Source: Clostridium sp. MCC353 (GTDB taxonomy: Bacteria > Bacillota > Clostridia > Lachnospirales > Lachnospiraceae). Taken from it: a stretch of 64,000 nt of DNA. Both the position numbers and the translations under genes were made by a program. Each line of letters opens with the position of its first letter. The first letter of the stretch is position 1. The notes under the pieces were generated by a model that saw nothing but the letters and a program-made list of their open reading frames with translations, searched no databases and was not told the DNA's origin. Of the stretch, positions 33,690 to 41,647 are shown piece after piece. The stretch is from contig NZ_WQPN01000094.1 of assembly GCF_018785315.1 (NCBI RefSeq), forward strand, positions 62,001 to 126,000. Reading direction: 5' to 3'.

Positions 33690-34121
33690 ATGAAAAAGAC
33701 GTTGAGCATGAAGGCGGTAATTTTAGTCAGTATGATATTGTGGGTATTGATGGCAAGGTTTTTAGGCGGATGCAGCGCCAGTAAAGATGATGGCGGGAAA
33801 GTAAGGGATCTGGAATTTACCGTGATGAGCGAAACAGAGATTCCTGAAGAGCTTCAGAAGATTATTACCGAGAAAATGGCCCAGAGCTTTAAACTTACCT
33901 ACAGCGATGACCAGAATCTGTACATAGTGGTCGGCTACGGCCAGCAGCCAACAGGCGGCTACAGCATTGCAGTTAAGGAACTGTACCTGACTGATAATTC
34001 CATCGTCATCGATACGGAATTAACCGGACCGGGCAAGGGCGAGAATACTGGAAATGAACCGTCATATCCTTATATTGTGGTAAAAACGGAATTTTTAGAA
34101 AATCCGGTAATTTTCCAATAA
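33690..34121 (+). CDS. Lipoprotein with PrcB C-terminal-like domain
   Basis: A 143-residue protein. The N-terminal signal segment ends in lipobox FLGGC (C28), so it is probably a lipoprotein. The C-terminal half carries GYGQQPTGGYSIAVKELYLT and later YPYIVVKTEF, matching the PrcB_C domain first described in a protease-associated protein of Treponema. The TGGYSI core is the most conserved part. No protease gene is adjacent. I start at MKKT because GGAGGGGG precedes it; the frame extends 11 codons upstream without a ribosome site. It is convergent with the diguanylate cyclase gene, with a shared stem-loop between. Confidence 0.85.
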   Translation: MKKTLSMKAVILVSMILWVLMARFLGGCSASKDDGGKVRDLEFTVMSETEIPEELQKIITEKMAQSFKLTYSDDQNLYIVVGYGQQPTGGYSIAVKELYLTDNSIVIDTELTGPGKGENTGNEPSYPYIVVKTEFLENPVIFQ

Positions 34122-34128
34122 TTAAAAA

Positions 34129-34182
34129 AATCCCTCCAATGCAGGCCGCTCTTATAGAAAATGCAGTCTGATTGGGGGGATT
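34129..34182. terminator. Bidirectional terminator
   Basis: AATCCCTCCAAT pairs with ATTGGGGGGATT (one G-T pair) around a loop containing a second partly paired GCAG stem. It lies between two convergent genes and overlaps the last codon of the diguanylate cyclase gene. An A-run precedes the left arm, which is a T-run for leftward transcripts. Confidence 0.75.
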
Positions 34183-35656
34183 ATTCAATGGAATAACCAT
34201 TTCGCCCATTTTGTTTCGTATGATAAAGCGCTTCGTCCGCATGCTGGTATAATTCTATAAAAGTTTCTCCATCCTCTTTATAACGGCTGATTCCCACGCT
34301 GATGGTAAACGGCACGGTCACGCCATTTTTGGAATCTGAATAACTAAGAGGCGTCAACAGGCGCTCTGCCTGTTTCTGAATCATCTCCATATTCCCGCAG
34401 TCTTTCCAAAGCACAATAAACTCATCCCCGCCCATGCGTCCTATGAGACCGGACGGGCCGAAACATTTCTGCAAATGTTCCGCCAGCTCACGCAGGATGC
34501 AGTCGCCGGTTATATGGCCATAGGTGTCATTGACGGCCTTAAAACAGTCCACATCGATAAGAAAGACCGCATGGGATTTGTCCTTTCCCTCCTGCTTTAA
34601 ATATCTGATGATCTGGTTTTCCGCAGTACCCCTGTTTAGAATCCCCGTCATACCATCCATCATGGCGGCTTTCTGCAGTTGTTCCCGCACCTGTTTTTGT
34701 TCCCGGAGACGGGCAAACAGGATGATAGCCAGCAATACCGCCATTATGAAAATCAATTTGACCGCCAGCCAGATTCCATGGCGTTCCATCTGAACGGATT
34801 GTTCCCGGAGAATGCTTTCCTGCGCTATGACCACCACGTACCAACCATTGTACCGGACTGGAGCGTAAGAGCAGAGCCGCTCTGTGCCGGATACGTAATA
34901 GGAAGAATATCCCTCGACCCCATTCCGGAAATCATGCAGCATTCCATCCGCTGAATGGCTGGAAAATATAATGCCCCCATTGATCAGCGCATCTATGGCA
35001 TTAAGCCCGAATTCATTCCTGTGGTCATCTGTGATGCGGCCTAAAATGGTTGTGCCATCCTGGTTCAGGATTCCTATTTCTGAAGTCCCGCCTAAAAAAT
35101 CATTTTGAAAGAGATCATAAAAGTTAGAAAGCGGATGGGCAGAAATGAGCAGCCCGGCCTGATCTCCAATGGACATTGGAGAAATTACGCCAAAAAGCAT
35201 TTGGCCCAGTTCTTCCGAATACCAGGGCTGTGTAAAGGTTGAGCCTCTGACTGCGGACAGGCCTTTAAAATTTTTTATCACGACCCCGGGCGGCAAGCCG
35301 GTCTTTTCGGCAGAATTTGTATAGATATCTCCGTCAAAGGTAATAAAAAGTGTCCGTTTTATATGGGCGCTTCGGGCATAATTGTCCAGCATATCCGCAA
35401 TACCGGAATCGTCATCTAATGTCAGGCCAGACATGAAATTTGCGGTAGTTTCATTCAGATACTTTAAAGAATCCATCTCATTATTAATTTCCCGCACACA
35501 GTTTTTCTGGATTGCCTCAATCTGATCTTTCATATCTTTACGAGTGCTCTGGTTCACCTGTCTGCGAAAGACGAACAAGGTGCAGAAAATCAGAAAAACC
35601 GCGCCTGCAACAGACAGTATGATTATTTTTTCATGTTTAAAAAATAGTTTGAGCAT
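34181..35656 (-). CDS. Membrane diguanylate cyclase (dCache-GGDEF)
   Basis: A 491-residue membrane protein that makes cyclic di-GMP from two GTP. There is a membrane helix at about residues 12-33, then an extracellular Cache-type sensor (about 40-280) containing PWYSEELGQMLFGVISPMSI and GYSSYYVSGTERLCSYAPV. A second helix (about 288-308) and a GGDEF domain follow. The active-site motif is intact, GGDEF at 409-413 (RMGGDEFIVLW). The usual RxxD inhibitory site five residues upstream is absent, so product inhibition at that site is unlikely. The ATG at 35654-35656 follows AGGAG. It is monocistronic and could raise the c-di-GMP that the EAL protein at 49914 would degrade. Confidence 0.92.
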   Translation of the reverse strand: MLKLFFKHEKIIILSVAGAVFLIFCTLFVFRRQVNQSTRKDMKDQIEAIQKNCVREINNEMDSLKYLNETTANFMSGLTLDDDSGIADMLDNYARSAHIKRTLFITFDGDIYTNSAEKTGLPPGVVIKNFKGLSAVRGSTFTQPWYSEELGQMLFGVISPMSIGDQAGLLISAHPLSNFYDLFQNDFLGGTSEIGILNQDGTTILGRITDDHRNEFGLNAIDALINGGIIFSSHSADGMLHDFRNGVEGYSSYYVSGTERLCSYAPVRYNGWYVVVIAQESILREQSVQMERHGIWLAVKLIFIMAVLLAIILFARLREQKQVREQLQKAAMMDGMTGILNRGTAENQIIRYLKQEGKDKSHAVFLIDVDCFKAVNDTYGHITGDCILRELAEHLQKCFGPSGLIGRMGGDEFIVLWKDCGNMEMIQKQAERLLTPLSYSDSKNGVTVPFTISVGISRYKEDGETFIELYQHADEALYHTKQNGRNGYSIE

Positions 35657-35725
35657 CTGAAATGTACTCCTAAAACATCTAATGTTAACATTATACTACT
35701 CCTTCTGTTACAATGAAAGTAAATT

Positions 35726-35767
35726 GTAACAGTTCTGACGGCAAATCTTCTTGAACGAAAAGGCCGG
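35726..35767. repeat. Truncated family-A repeat
   Basis: GTAACAGTTCTGACGGC followed by TCTTCTTGA and GAAAAGGCCGG matches one end of the composite element at 1355-1505, without the rest. It lies in the 287-base divergent gap between the diguanylate cyclase and sigma-factor genes. A TATAAT at 35791-35796 just beyond it may belong to the sigma-factor promoter. Confidence 0.6.
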
Positions 35768-35943
35768 TATTTTCCCCATGCCTGATCTGTTATAATAAAA
35801 TAATATTGGATGCAACACCCGGCTGTTATTTTGACACTGTATATATGAAATGCATTTCAATTTTCATATGCTTTTGGCGGATGGGCAGAGCGCCCGCACC
35901 ATTTCACAGGAGCGGACTGAAAAATACATTAGGGGGGCTGAGA

Positions 35944-36423
35944 GTGGACAAAGGAACCTTTGAAGAGCAATACAAGAAGATATATCAGGATATGTACCGT
36001 TTTGCCCTGTATACGCTGGGACACCGGCAGGATGCAGAGGACGCGGTCGGCGAAGCTGTGGCAGACGCATGGAAGGGAGCCGGAAAGCTGAGGAATGACC
36101 AGGCATTCCGTTCATGGATGTTTAAAATACTCACTGTCAAATGCAAGAGGAAACTGAAGGAATATATACATAAAACCGTCAATTTGAATGAGGATCTGCA
36201 GGAGACGTTTGGAAAAACGGCAGAGTGGAACGTGGAAGAGGCGCAGGATGTCAGGAATGCATTTTTCACACTGGACGGACAGGAGCGCCTGATTGTCTCC
36301 ATGTCTGTTTTCGGCGGGTACAACAGCCGGGAGATTGGAAAATGCCTGTTTTTAAAAGACAGTACGGTGAGGTCCAAACTGTCCCGGGCTCTTGAAAAAA
36401 TGCAGAAACGATTGGAAGAATAG
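35944..36423 (+). CDS. ECF-type RNA polymerase sigma factor
   Basis: A 159-residue sigma-70 family factor of the extracytoplasmic-function type. Region 2 is about residues 5-75 (MYRFALYTLGHRQDAEDAVGEAVADAW), region 4 about 105-157 (GGYNSREIGKCLFLKDSTVRSKLSRAL), and regions 1 and 3 are absent. The start is GTG at 35944, preceded by GGGGGG at proper spacing; the longer upstream frame lacks conservation. The membrane beta-propeller gene begins 12 bases after its stop and is probably its anti-sigma partner. Together they would turn on genes in response to an envelope signal. Confidence 0.9.
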   Translation: MDKGTFEEQYKKIYQDMYRFALYTLGHRQDAEDAVGEAVADAWKGAGKLRNDQAFRSWMFKILTVKCKRKLKEYIHKTVNLNEDLQETFGKTAEWNVEEAQDVRNAFFTLDGQERLIVSMSVFGGYNSREIGKCLFLKDSTVRSKLSRALEKMQKRLEE

Positions 36424-36435
36424 GAGGAAATGCAT

Positions 36436-38454
36436 ATGAAACAAGAGGAAATGCTCGATAAAATCCGCAAATCCGCAGATTCTGTGCCCACTCCCGCAGG
36501 CTTGGAGCCGGAACAGATGATGATGAGGCTGGAGGAATATAAAGGCAGGAATGGCAGATTGGGAAAAAATAATCGGAAAAGGATCTGGGGATACGGAGGT
36601 CTGGCAGCCGCAGTTCTGGCTGTCTGTGTGCTGGCCCGGTTCCCCAGCCGGACAATGGCTCCCGCGGGGGAGGCGCCGGCAAATGAAGAGATGCTGCCGC
36701 CAAAGGAAACGCAAAAAGGACATCAGACTTCTGCCGCGGGTGATATAGCGGTGGAGCCGGAAGACGAGGAAGCCCTTTTCCTGGCATCCAGCTATGAAGA
36801 ACTTTACGACCAGATTCAGGAATATAACAGAATATTGAATACTGATATCATCGTTGATGCCGGTGTGGACACCGTCTTTCCGGGAACGGGAGTGGCGGAC
36901 GGGGGAATTATCAGAGAGGAAGAGATGTCCCACGATGTCCCCAAGCTGGAAAGCGTGACGTCGGAGACCGGTGCCAGTGCTGAAAGCGGTTTTTCCGGCA
37001 CCAATATTCAGGTGCAGGGAGTGGATGAAGGGGATCTGGTAAAAACCGACGGCATTTTCATCTACGTGTCGGCAGGGGACCGGGGAAAGATCCAGATCAT
37101 CAGGGCGAAGGGAGAAAAAATGGAATTGGCGGGTACAATTCCCGATACATCTACGGTTAGCGGAGCAAAGACCATTGAAGAATTTTATATTAACGGCGCT
37201 TATGTTTCCGTAATACGCATGGATTACAGCGCAGGAACCACTATATTGGAAACCTATGATTTAAATAATCCGAAAGAGCCAAAGCTTTTAGGAACCGTCA
37301 GCCAGGACGGATATTATAACACCTCCCGCAGAAACGGCGATTATATCTATTTATTTACTGATTATTATGCGGAAGTGGAGGCAAAAAAAGAGGAGATTGA
37401 ACGCTATGTGCCAAAAGTAGGAGGCTCCGTGATTCCTCTTAACTGCATTTATCTTCCGGATCAGCCGGGCGGCTATTCTTATCTGGTTGCGTCTTCCGTG
37501 GATATGAAGAAACCGGATCAGGCGGTTCAGAGCAAGGCGGTCTATACAGAAGGGGATCATTTTTATGTGAGCCGGAACAATATTTATATTGGCAATACCT
37601 CTTACGATTACAAGGCGGATCAGAGTGATTATACCGAACTGATGAAATTTTCCTATGAGGACGGAACCATAAACTTCCGGGCCCACGGCAATGTGGACGG
37701 TTATCTCAACGACCAGTTTTCCATGGATGAATACGAAGGGAACCTGCGCCTGGTAACAACCTTATCCCATCAAAGCGGCAGCCAGACCAATTCCCTGATT
37801 GTTTTAGACAGCAAATTAAAGAAAATGGGAGAGATTGAAGATTTGGCGCCGGGAGAGCAGATTTATTCCGCGCGGTTTATGGGGGATACCGCTTATTTTG
37901 TAACGTTCAGGAATATGGATCCATTGTTTTCCGCCGATCTTTCAGACCCGGAAAATCCTAAGATTTTAGGTGAGCTGAAGATAACCGGTTTTTCCGAATA
38001 TCTCCATCCGTATACCGACGGCCTTTTGCTCGGAATTGGCCGGGAGATCAATCCGGATACCGGTAACTTTAAAGGTCTGAAGCTTTCCATGTTTGATATC
38101 AATCAACCTTCCGATGTGACAGAAAAGGATAAAACGGTAGAAAGCGCCTTTGAATACACCCCGGCCTGGGATAACCATAAAGCGGTGGTCATTTCAGCGG
38201 AGAAGAATCTGATCGGATTTGCAGCGGAAGAATACGACCGGGACAGAAGAAAATGGTTCAACCGGTATGTGGTTTATTCTTACGAGGAAGGCCAAGGATT
38301 TACAAGACGGCTGACTTATGAGTTAGAAAAAGAAAGAGATCAGAGCCAGACCAGAGGGATATTTATCGGGGAATGGTTTTATGTGGTGGAGGAAGATAAG
38401 GTAACCGTGTTTGATATGGCGCATTTTAAAGAATTTGGTGATTTGAAGTTTTAA
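36436..38454 (+). CDS. Membrane-anchored beta-propeller protein, probable anti-sigma
   Basis: A 672-residue protein. A cytoplasmic N-terminal region (about 1-49, helical and charged, opening MKQEEMLDKIRKSADS) is followed by one membrane segment (about 50-68), a low-complexity linker, and a large extracellular Beta_propel domain (PF09826; TNIQVQGVDEGDLVKTDG near residue 180). In B. subtilis-type relatives this domain is secreted. Here the membrane segment and the adjacent ECF sigma gene suggest that the short cytoplasmic part restrains the sigma factor and the propeller senses the outside (inference). No zinc-type HxxxCxxC anti-sigma motif is visible. The second ATG (36436) is preferred because GGAGG lies only two bases before the first. 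Confidence 0.85.
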   Translation: MKQEEMLDKIRKSADSVPTPAGLEPEQMMMRLEEYKGRNGRLGKNNRKRIWGYGGLAAAVLAVCVLARFPSRTMAPAGEAPANEEMLPPKETQKGHQTSAAGDIAVEPEDEEALFLASSYEELYDQIQEYNRILNTDIIVDAGVDTVFPGTGVADGGIIREEEMSHDVPKLESVTSETGASAESGFSGTNIQVQGVDEGDLVKTDGIFIYVSAGDRGKIQIIRAKGEKMELAGTIPDTSTVSGAKTIEEFYINGAYVSVIRMDYSAGTTILETYDLNNPKEPKLLGTVSQDGYYNTSRRNGDYIYLFTDYYAEVEAKKEEIERYVPKVGGSVIPLNCIYLPDQPGGYSYLVASSVDMKKPDQAVQSKAVYTEGDHFYVSRNNIYIGNTSYDYKADQSDYTELMKFSYEDGTINFRAHGNVDGYLNDQFSMDEYEGNLRLVTTLSHQSGSQTNSLIVLDSKLKKMGEIEDLAPGEQIYSARFMGDTAYFVTFRNMDPLFSADLSDPENPKILGELKITGFSEYLHPYTDGLLLGIGREINPDTGNFKGLKLSMFDINQPSDVTEKDKTVESAFEYTPAWDNHKAVVISAEKNLIGFAAEEYDRDRRKWFNRYVVYSYEEGQGFTRRLTYELEKERDQSQTRGIFIGEWFYVVEEDKVTVFDMAHFKEFGDLKF

Positions 38455-38472
38455 CTGGGGAGGTCACTTTTT

Positions 38473-38526
38473 TTTAACATGAAGGGTGAAGGCATTTTCG
38501 AAAATGCCTTCACCCTTCATGTTAAA
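38473..38526. repeat. KGEGIF palindrome, locus 2: perfect 54-bp palindrome
   Basis: Left arm 38473-38499 and right arm 38500-38526 are exact complements with no spacer. The core is GAAGGCATTTTC then GAAAATGCCTTC; the ends are TTTAACATG and CATGTTAAA. It lies between convergent genes ending at 38454 and 38536. T-runs lie before the left arm on the plus strand, so the standard terminator pattern (T-run after the hairpin) is absent in both directions. Confidence 0.92.
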
Positions 38527-38535
38527 TGATTCCTG

Positions 38536-39675
38536 TCAATTTTCCATCTCCACCCCATTCCGATACTGTGACGGCGCCACCCCCGTCACATTTTTAAACG
38601 CCCGGTTAAAATGCGCGGCGTCCTGATATCCGACCGCCAGCGCGATATCCAGCAGTTTCAAAGAAGGATTTTTCATCAGTTCTTTTGCTTTATTGATCCT
38701 GAGCTGCAGTATATAGTCCCTCACGGTTATATTCATATATTTTTTAAATAAAAAACTGAAATAATTGGGGTGAAGGCGGAACTGAGCGGCGATATCGGCC
38801 AGCAGAAGCTGTTCAGAATAATGCTTATCAATATACGCCTGGGCTTTTTTTATCAGATATTCATCGTTATTTTTTTTTAAAACGGCCAGCTGGTCTGTAT
38901 AAAGGAGAAGGACCTGGGTGAATTTCTCCTTTAACTGGCTTAAACAGGGCAGGCTTTTTATATGGGCGGCCAGGTCATTGTCCGTCAGTTTATACTGGGC
39001 AACGATTTTTATCAGGCTGCTGTTGTGCTGCATGAGTGAATAGAGGAAATCGGACAAAAGCTGCCGGAAACGCTCTTTGCTCACCAGATCTTCCGAAATG
39101 TGATGGAAAATGTAATTGATCTTTCCGCACACCTCGTCTGTTTCCAGTTCGAAAATGAGTATCTGGAGTTTTTGCAGCTCCTCTTTAACCTGTTCCTGAG
39201 TGAGATAAATGTGATCGGAATTGGTCAGGTCAAAATAATCATTTGCCCTGTCTTGTTTGGGAACGGCAGCCAGGCTTGTTTTGGGAAGTGTCTGTCCGCC
39301 ATCCGGCAGAGTTGGGATGATGGAGTGGAGCATTTCTATGAAATTCTGAATATTGACCGGTTTCAGCAGATAATCGTAAGCCCCCAGTTTCAACGCGTTT
39401 CTGATGTACATATAGTCATCGTAACCGCTGAGCATGATCGTCGTGCTGGTTATATTTTCGTTATGGAGAAGTTCCAATAACTGAATCCCATCTAATTGAG
39501 GCATTTTAATATCCGAAACGATGATGTGGAAATAGTTTTCCGTAAGCAGGGCCAGGGCCTGCTGCCCATCATAAGCTCTGGTGACTGAAAAAACGCCGGG
39601 AAAATGATTCCGGATGATTGTATCGATTCCATCCACTATATTGGGATCATCGTCGATCAGTAATAGATTGAACAT
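38536..39675 (-). CDS. AraC-family response regulator
   Basis: A 379-residue regulator. The receiver domain has D8-D10, phospho-acceptor D55 in VSDIKMPQ and a lysine in YLLKPVN. A middle helical region (about 130-275) is followed by an AraC double helix-turn-helix (about 280-379) ending AVGYQDAAHFNRAFKNVTGVAPSQYR. The ATG at 39673-39675 follows GGAGGAGG and lies three bases beyond the kinase stop. It is the second gene of a leftward kinase-regulator pair that diverges from the importer at 41648. Direct TGGAAAATGG-type repeats at 41503-41533 could be its binding site. Confidence 0.92.
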   Translation of the reverse strand: MFNLLLIDDDPNIVDGIDTIIRNHFPGVFSVTRAYDGQQALALLTENYFHIIVSDIKMPQLDGIQLLELLHNENITSTTIMLSGYDDYMYIRNALKLGAYDYLLKPVNIQNFIEMLHSIIPTLPDGGQTLPKTSLAAVPKQDRANDYFDLTNSDHIYLTQEQVKEELQKLQILIFELETDEVCGKINYIFHHISEDLVSKERFRQLLSDFLYSLMQHNSSLIKIVAQYKLTDNDLAAHIKSLPCLSQLKEKFTQVLLLYTDQLAVLKKNNDEYLIKKAQAYIDKHYSEQLLLADIAAQFRLHPNYFSFLFKKYMNITVRDYILQLRINKAKELMKNPSLKLLDIALAVGYQDAAHFNRAFKNVTGVAPSQYRNGVEMEN

Positions 39676-39678
39676 CTG

Positions 39679-41457
39679 CTATTCCTCCTCCTGTAAGTTT
39701 GCTGGCTGCCAGGGCAGATGCAGGGATACTGTGGTGCCCAGGCCGTATTTACTGTTGATTTCCAATTTGTATTCAGAACCGTAATTGAGCTGAATGCGGC
39801 GGCTGACATTTCTCAGCCCGATGCCATTGTTGTCGGGATTTTCCATGCTGTTTCTCAAAATGTCCAATTGTTCTGACGTCATTCCGCAGCCGTCGTCCGA
39901 AATCTGGATCAGGATTGTATTTTCGCTGCGGTAACCCAGGATGTCGATGGATAGAACCTGCTCGTTGGATGTGATCCCGTGGATCACCGCATTTTCAATG
40001 ACAGGCTGGAAGATCAGTTTGATGACGCGGCAGTCCATCAATTCCTCTTCAATGCATATATTGGTTTTGATTCTGTCCTTAAACTGATAGGACAGAATGG
40101 ACAGGTAGATATTGAGCTGGCTGATCTCTTCCTTGAGAAGAACTTCTTTTGTGGTATTTCTAAGGCCGTACTGCAGGTTCTGTCCCAAAAGTTCGGCCAT
40201 TGCCGAAACGTCATAATCCCCGTGGGAGTAGGCTTTCATATGCATGATTTCCAGCGTATTATACAGATAATGGGGGTTGATCTGGGTACGCAGAAGCTGA
40301 AGTTCGGTTTCCTGTTTTTCCTTTTGCTTCATAAAAACTTCATGAACCAGAAAACTGATCCGTTCCGACATCCGGTTAAATGAAGCGAAAAGCGTCTGCA
40401 GTTCCTGGGGCAGATTTTCACAGGATACGGTGGTGGTGTGTTCCAGTTCAAATCGGTTGCATGCTTCGATGAGACGGTTTAGCGCATTGAGGATATTTTT
40501 AACAACAGAAAATATCATGCCGACAATCAGCAGCAGAATAACGCTGATAAAAAATGTATAAAAAATCTGGATTCCATGAACCGTACCAATCACATCCGAC
40601 ATGGGGGTCTGCAGAATGATGGCATAACCGTTGCTGTGGAAAATTGTATTGTATACAAAGTACTCACCATGCTCGAATACCAGGTGGCGGTTTTGCACAT
40701 TGGCGGAGCCGGAGGTGTCTTTGGGCAGAAATGCGCCGGCGTCAACATCATCACTGATCGTACTGAACAGCCGGACATTATTTTTATAGATGGAAAACTT
40801 TTGGTTAGGGGCGAGACGGATCAGGTTGAAGTTATTTTCCAGCAGATCCGTATTCAGTCCGGCCACACAATACCCCACAATGTGGGCGGTATTCATATCC
40901 AAAATGCCCCGGGCAACGCAGACAGAATGGTTATCTTTCTCAAACATGCCGGAACCGTAAAAATCATCGGAAGAGATCAGAAGAGGGGTTCCTATATTGT
41001 AACCCGTTATTTCCTCGTACCACTTCGGTGAATCATTGATAAAACAAAGCCGGTAGGTGGAGCCTTTTTCAGATGCCACACCATTTCCATACAGATCGTA
41101 GACTGCTATAAAATCAATGGCCCGGTTTGTGAATTTCGTTTGGGCGTGAGTGTCAAAATATGTGTAGAACTTAAAGTTTTTCAGAATTGTGCCTTCTCTC
41201 AATGTCCGGCAAATGTAAGAATCATTATTCTGGGCATAGAGCTGGAAAGGAAACAGGGTGACCTGTTCCAAGTTGGACAATAGATTTTCCGTGCTGGTCA
41301 GCATTTGTTCCCCAACCTGATAATAGCGGTTGGAAGTGTCGTTGTAATTTTGATATGTATTTAAAGAAACGGAATACAGTAAAAAAATGACAGATAGGAC
41401 AACCTGCAGCCCTGCAATCAAAAATAATCCCCTTTTAATGGAAAAATGTACTTTCAT
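39679..41457 (-). CDS. Sensor histidine kinase, YesM type
   Basis: A 592-residue membrane kinase. The first helix is at about residues 10-31. A long extracellular sensor follows (to about 285), then a second helix (about 292-315), a HAMP region, the His_kinase domain with H396 in QINPHYLYNTLEIM, and a GHKL ATPase domain with VENAVIHG and DDGCGM. It probably detects the sugar handled by the divergent importer (41648-46505) and phosphorylates the regulator at 38536. The sensor region shares the overall plan of the kinase at 17099. The ATG at 41455-41457 follows a purine-rich GGGGGAT site. Confidence 0.93.
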   Translation of the reverse strand: MKVHFSIKRGLFLIAGLQVVLSVIFLLYSVSLNTYQNYNDTSNRYYQVGEQMLTSTENLLSNLEQVTLFPFQLYAQNNDSYICRTLREGTILKNFKFYTYFDTHAQTKFTNRAIDFIAVYDLYGNGVASEKGSTYRLCFINDSPKWYEEITGYNIGTPLLISSDDFYGSGMFEKDNHSVCVARGILDMNTAHIVGYCVAGLNTDLLENNFNLIRLAPNQKFSIYKNNVRLFSTISDDVDAGAFLPKDTSGSANVQNRHLVFEHGEYFVYNTIFHSNGYAIILQTPMSDVIGTVHGIQIFYTFFISVILLLIVGMIFSVVKNILNALNRLIEACNRFELEHTTTVSCENLPQELQTLFASFNRMSERISFLVHEVFMKQKEKQETELQLLRTQINPHYLYNTLEIMHMKAYSHGDYDVSAMAELLGQNLQYGLRNTTKEVLLKEEISQLNIYLSILSYQFKDRIKTNICIEEELMDCRVIKLIFQPVIENAVIHGITSNEQVLSIDILGYRSENTILIQISDDGCGMTSEQLDILRNSMENPDNNGIGLRNVSRRIQLNYGSEYKLEINSKYGLGTTVSLHLPWQPANLQEEE

Positions 41458-41502
41458 CCCTTATATCCCCCTAATCCCTCTTGTTTAAATAATACAATAA
41501 TC

Positions 41503-41533
41503 TTGGAAAATGGCAAGTAAAATTTGAAAATGG
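41503..41533. promoter_or_regulatory. Candidate regulator-binding direct repeats
   Basis: TTGGAAAATGG (41503-41513) and TTTGAAAATGG (41523-41533) repeat at a 20-base interval, two helical turns, the typical layout of AraC-type sites. GGTAT-ACTAAAC-ATACC (41556-41572) lies just downstream. These sit between the divergent kinase and importer genes. Confidence 0.45.
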
Positions 41534-41647
41534 TATTTATATTTTTTCAACAAAAGGTATACTAAACATACCAAAACAAATTATTATGACATGGCCATGG
41601 TTATAATGAGACGAAATTTAAAGATGTTTGAAAGGGGAATTCAGTTT

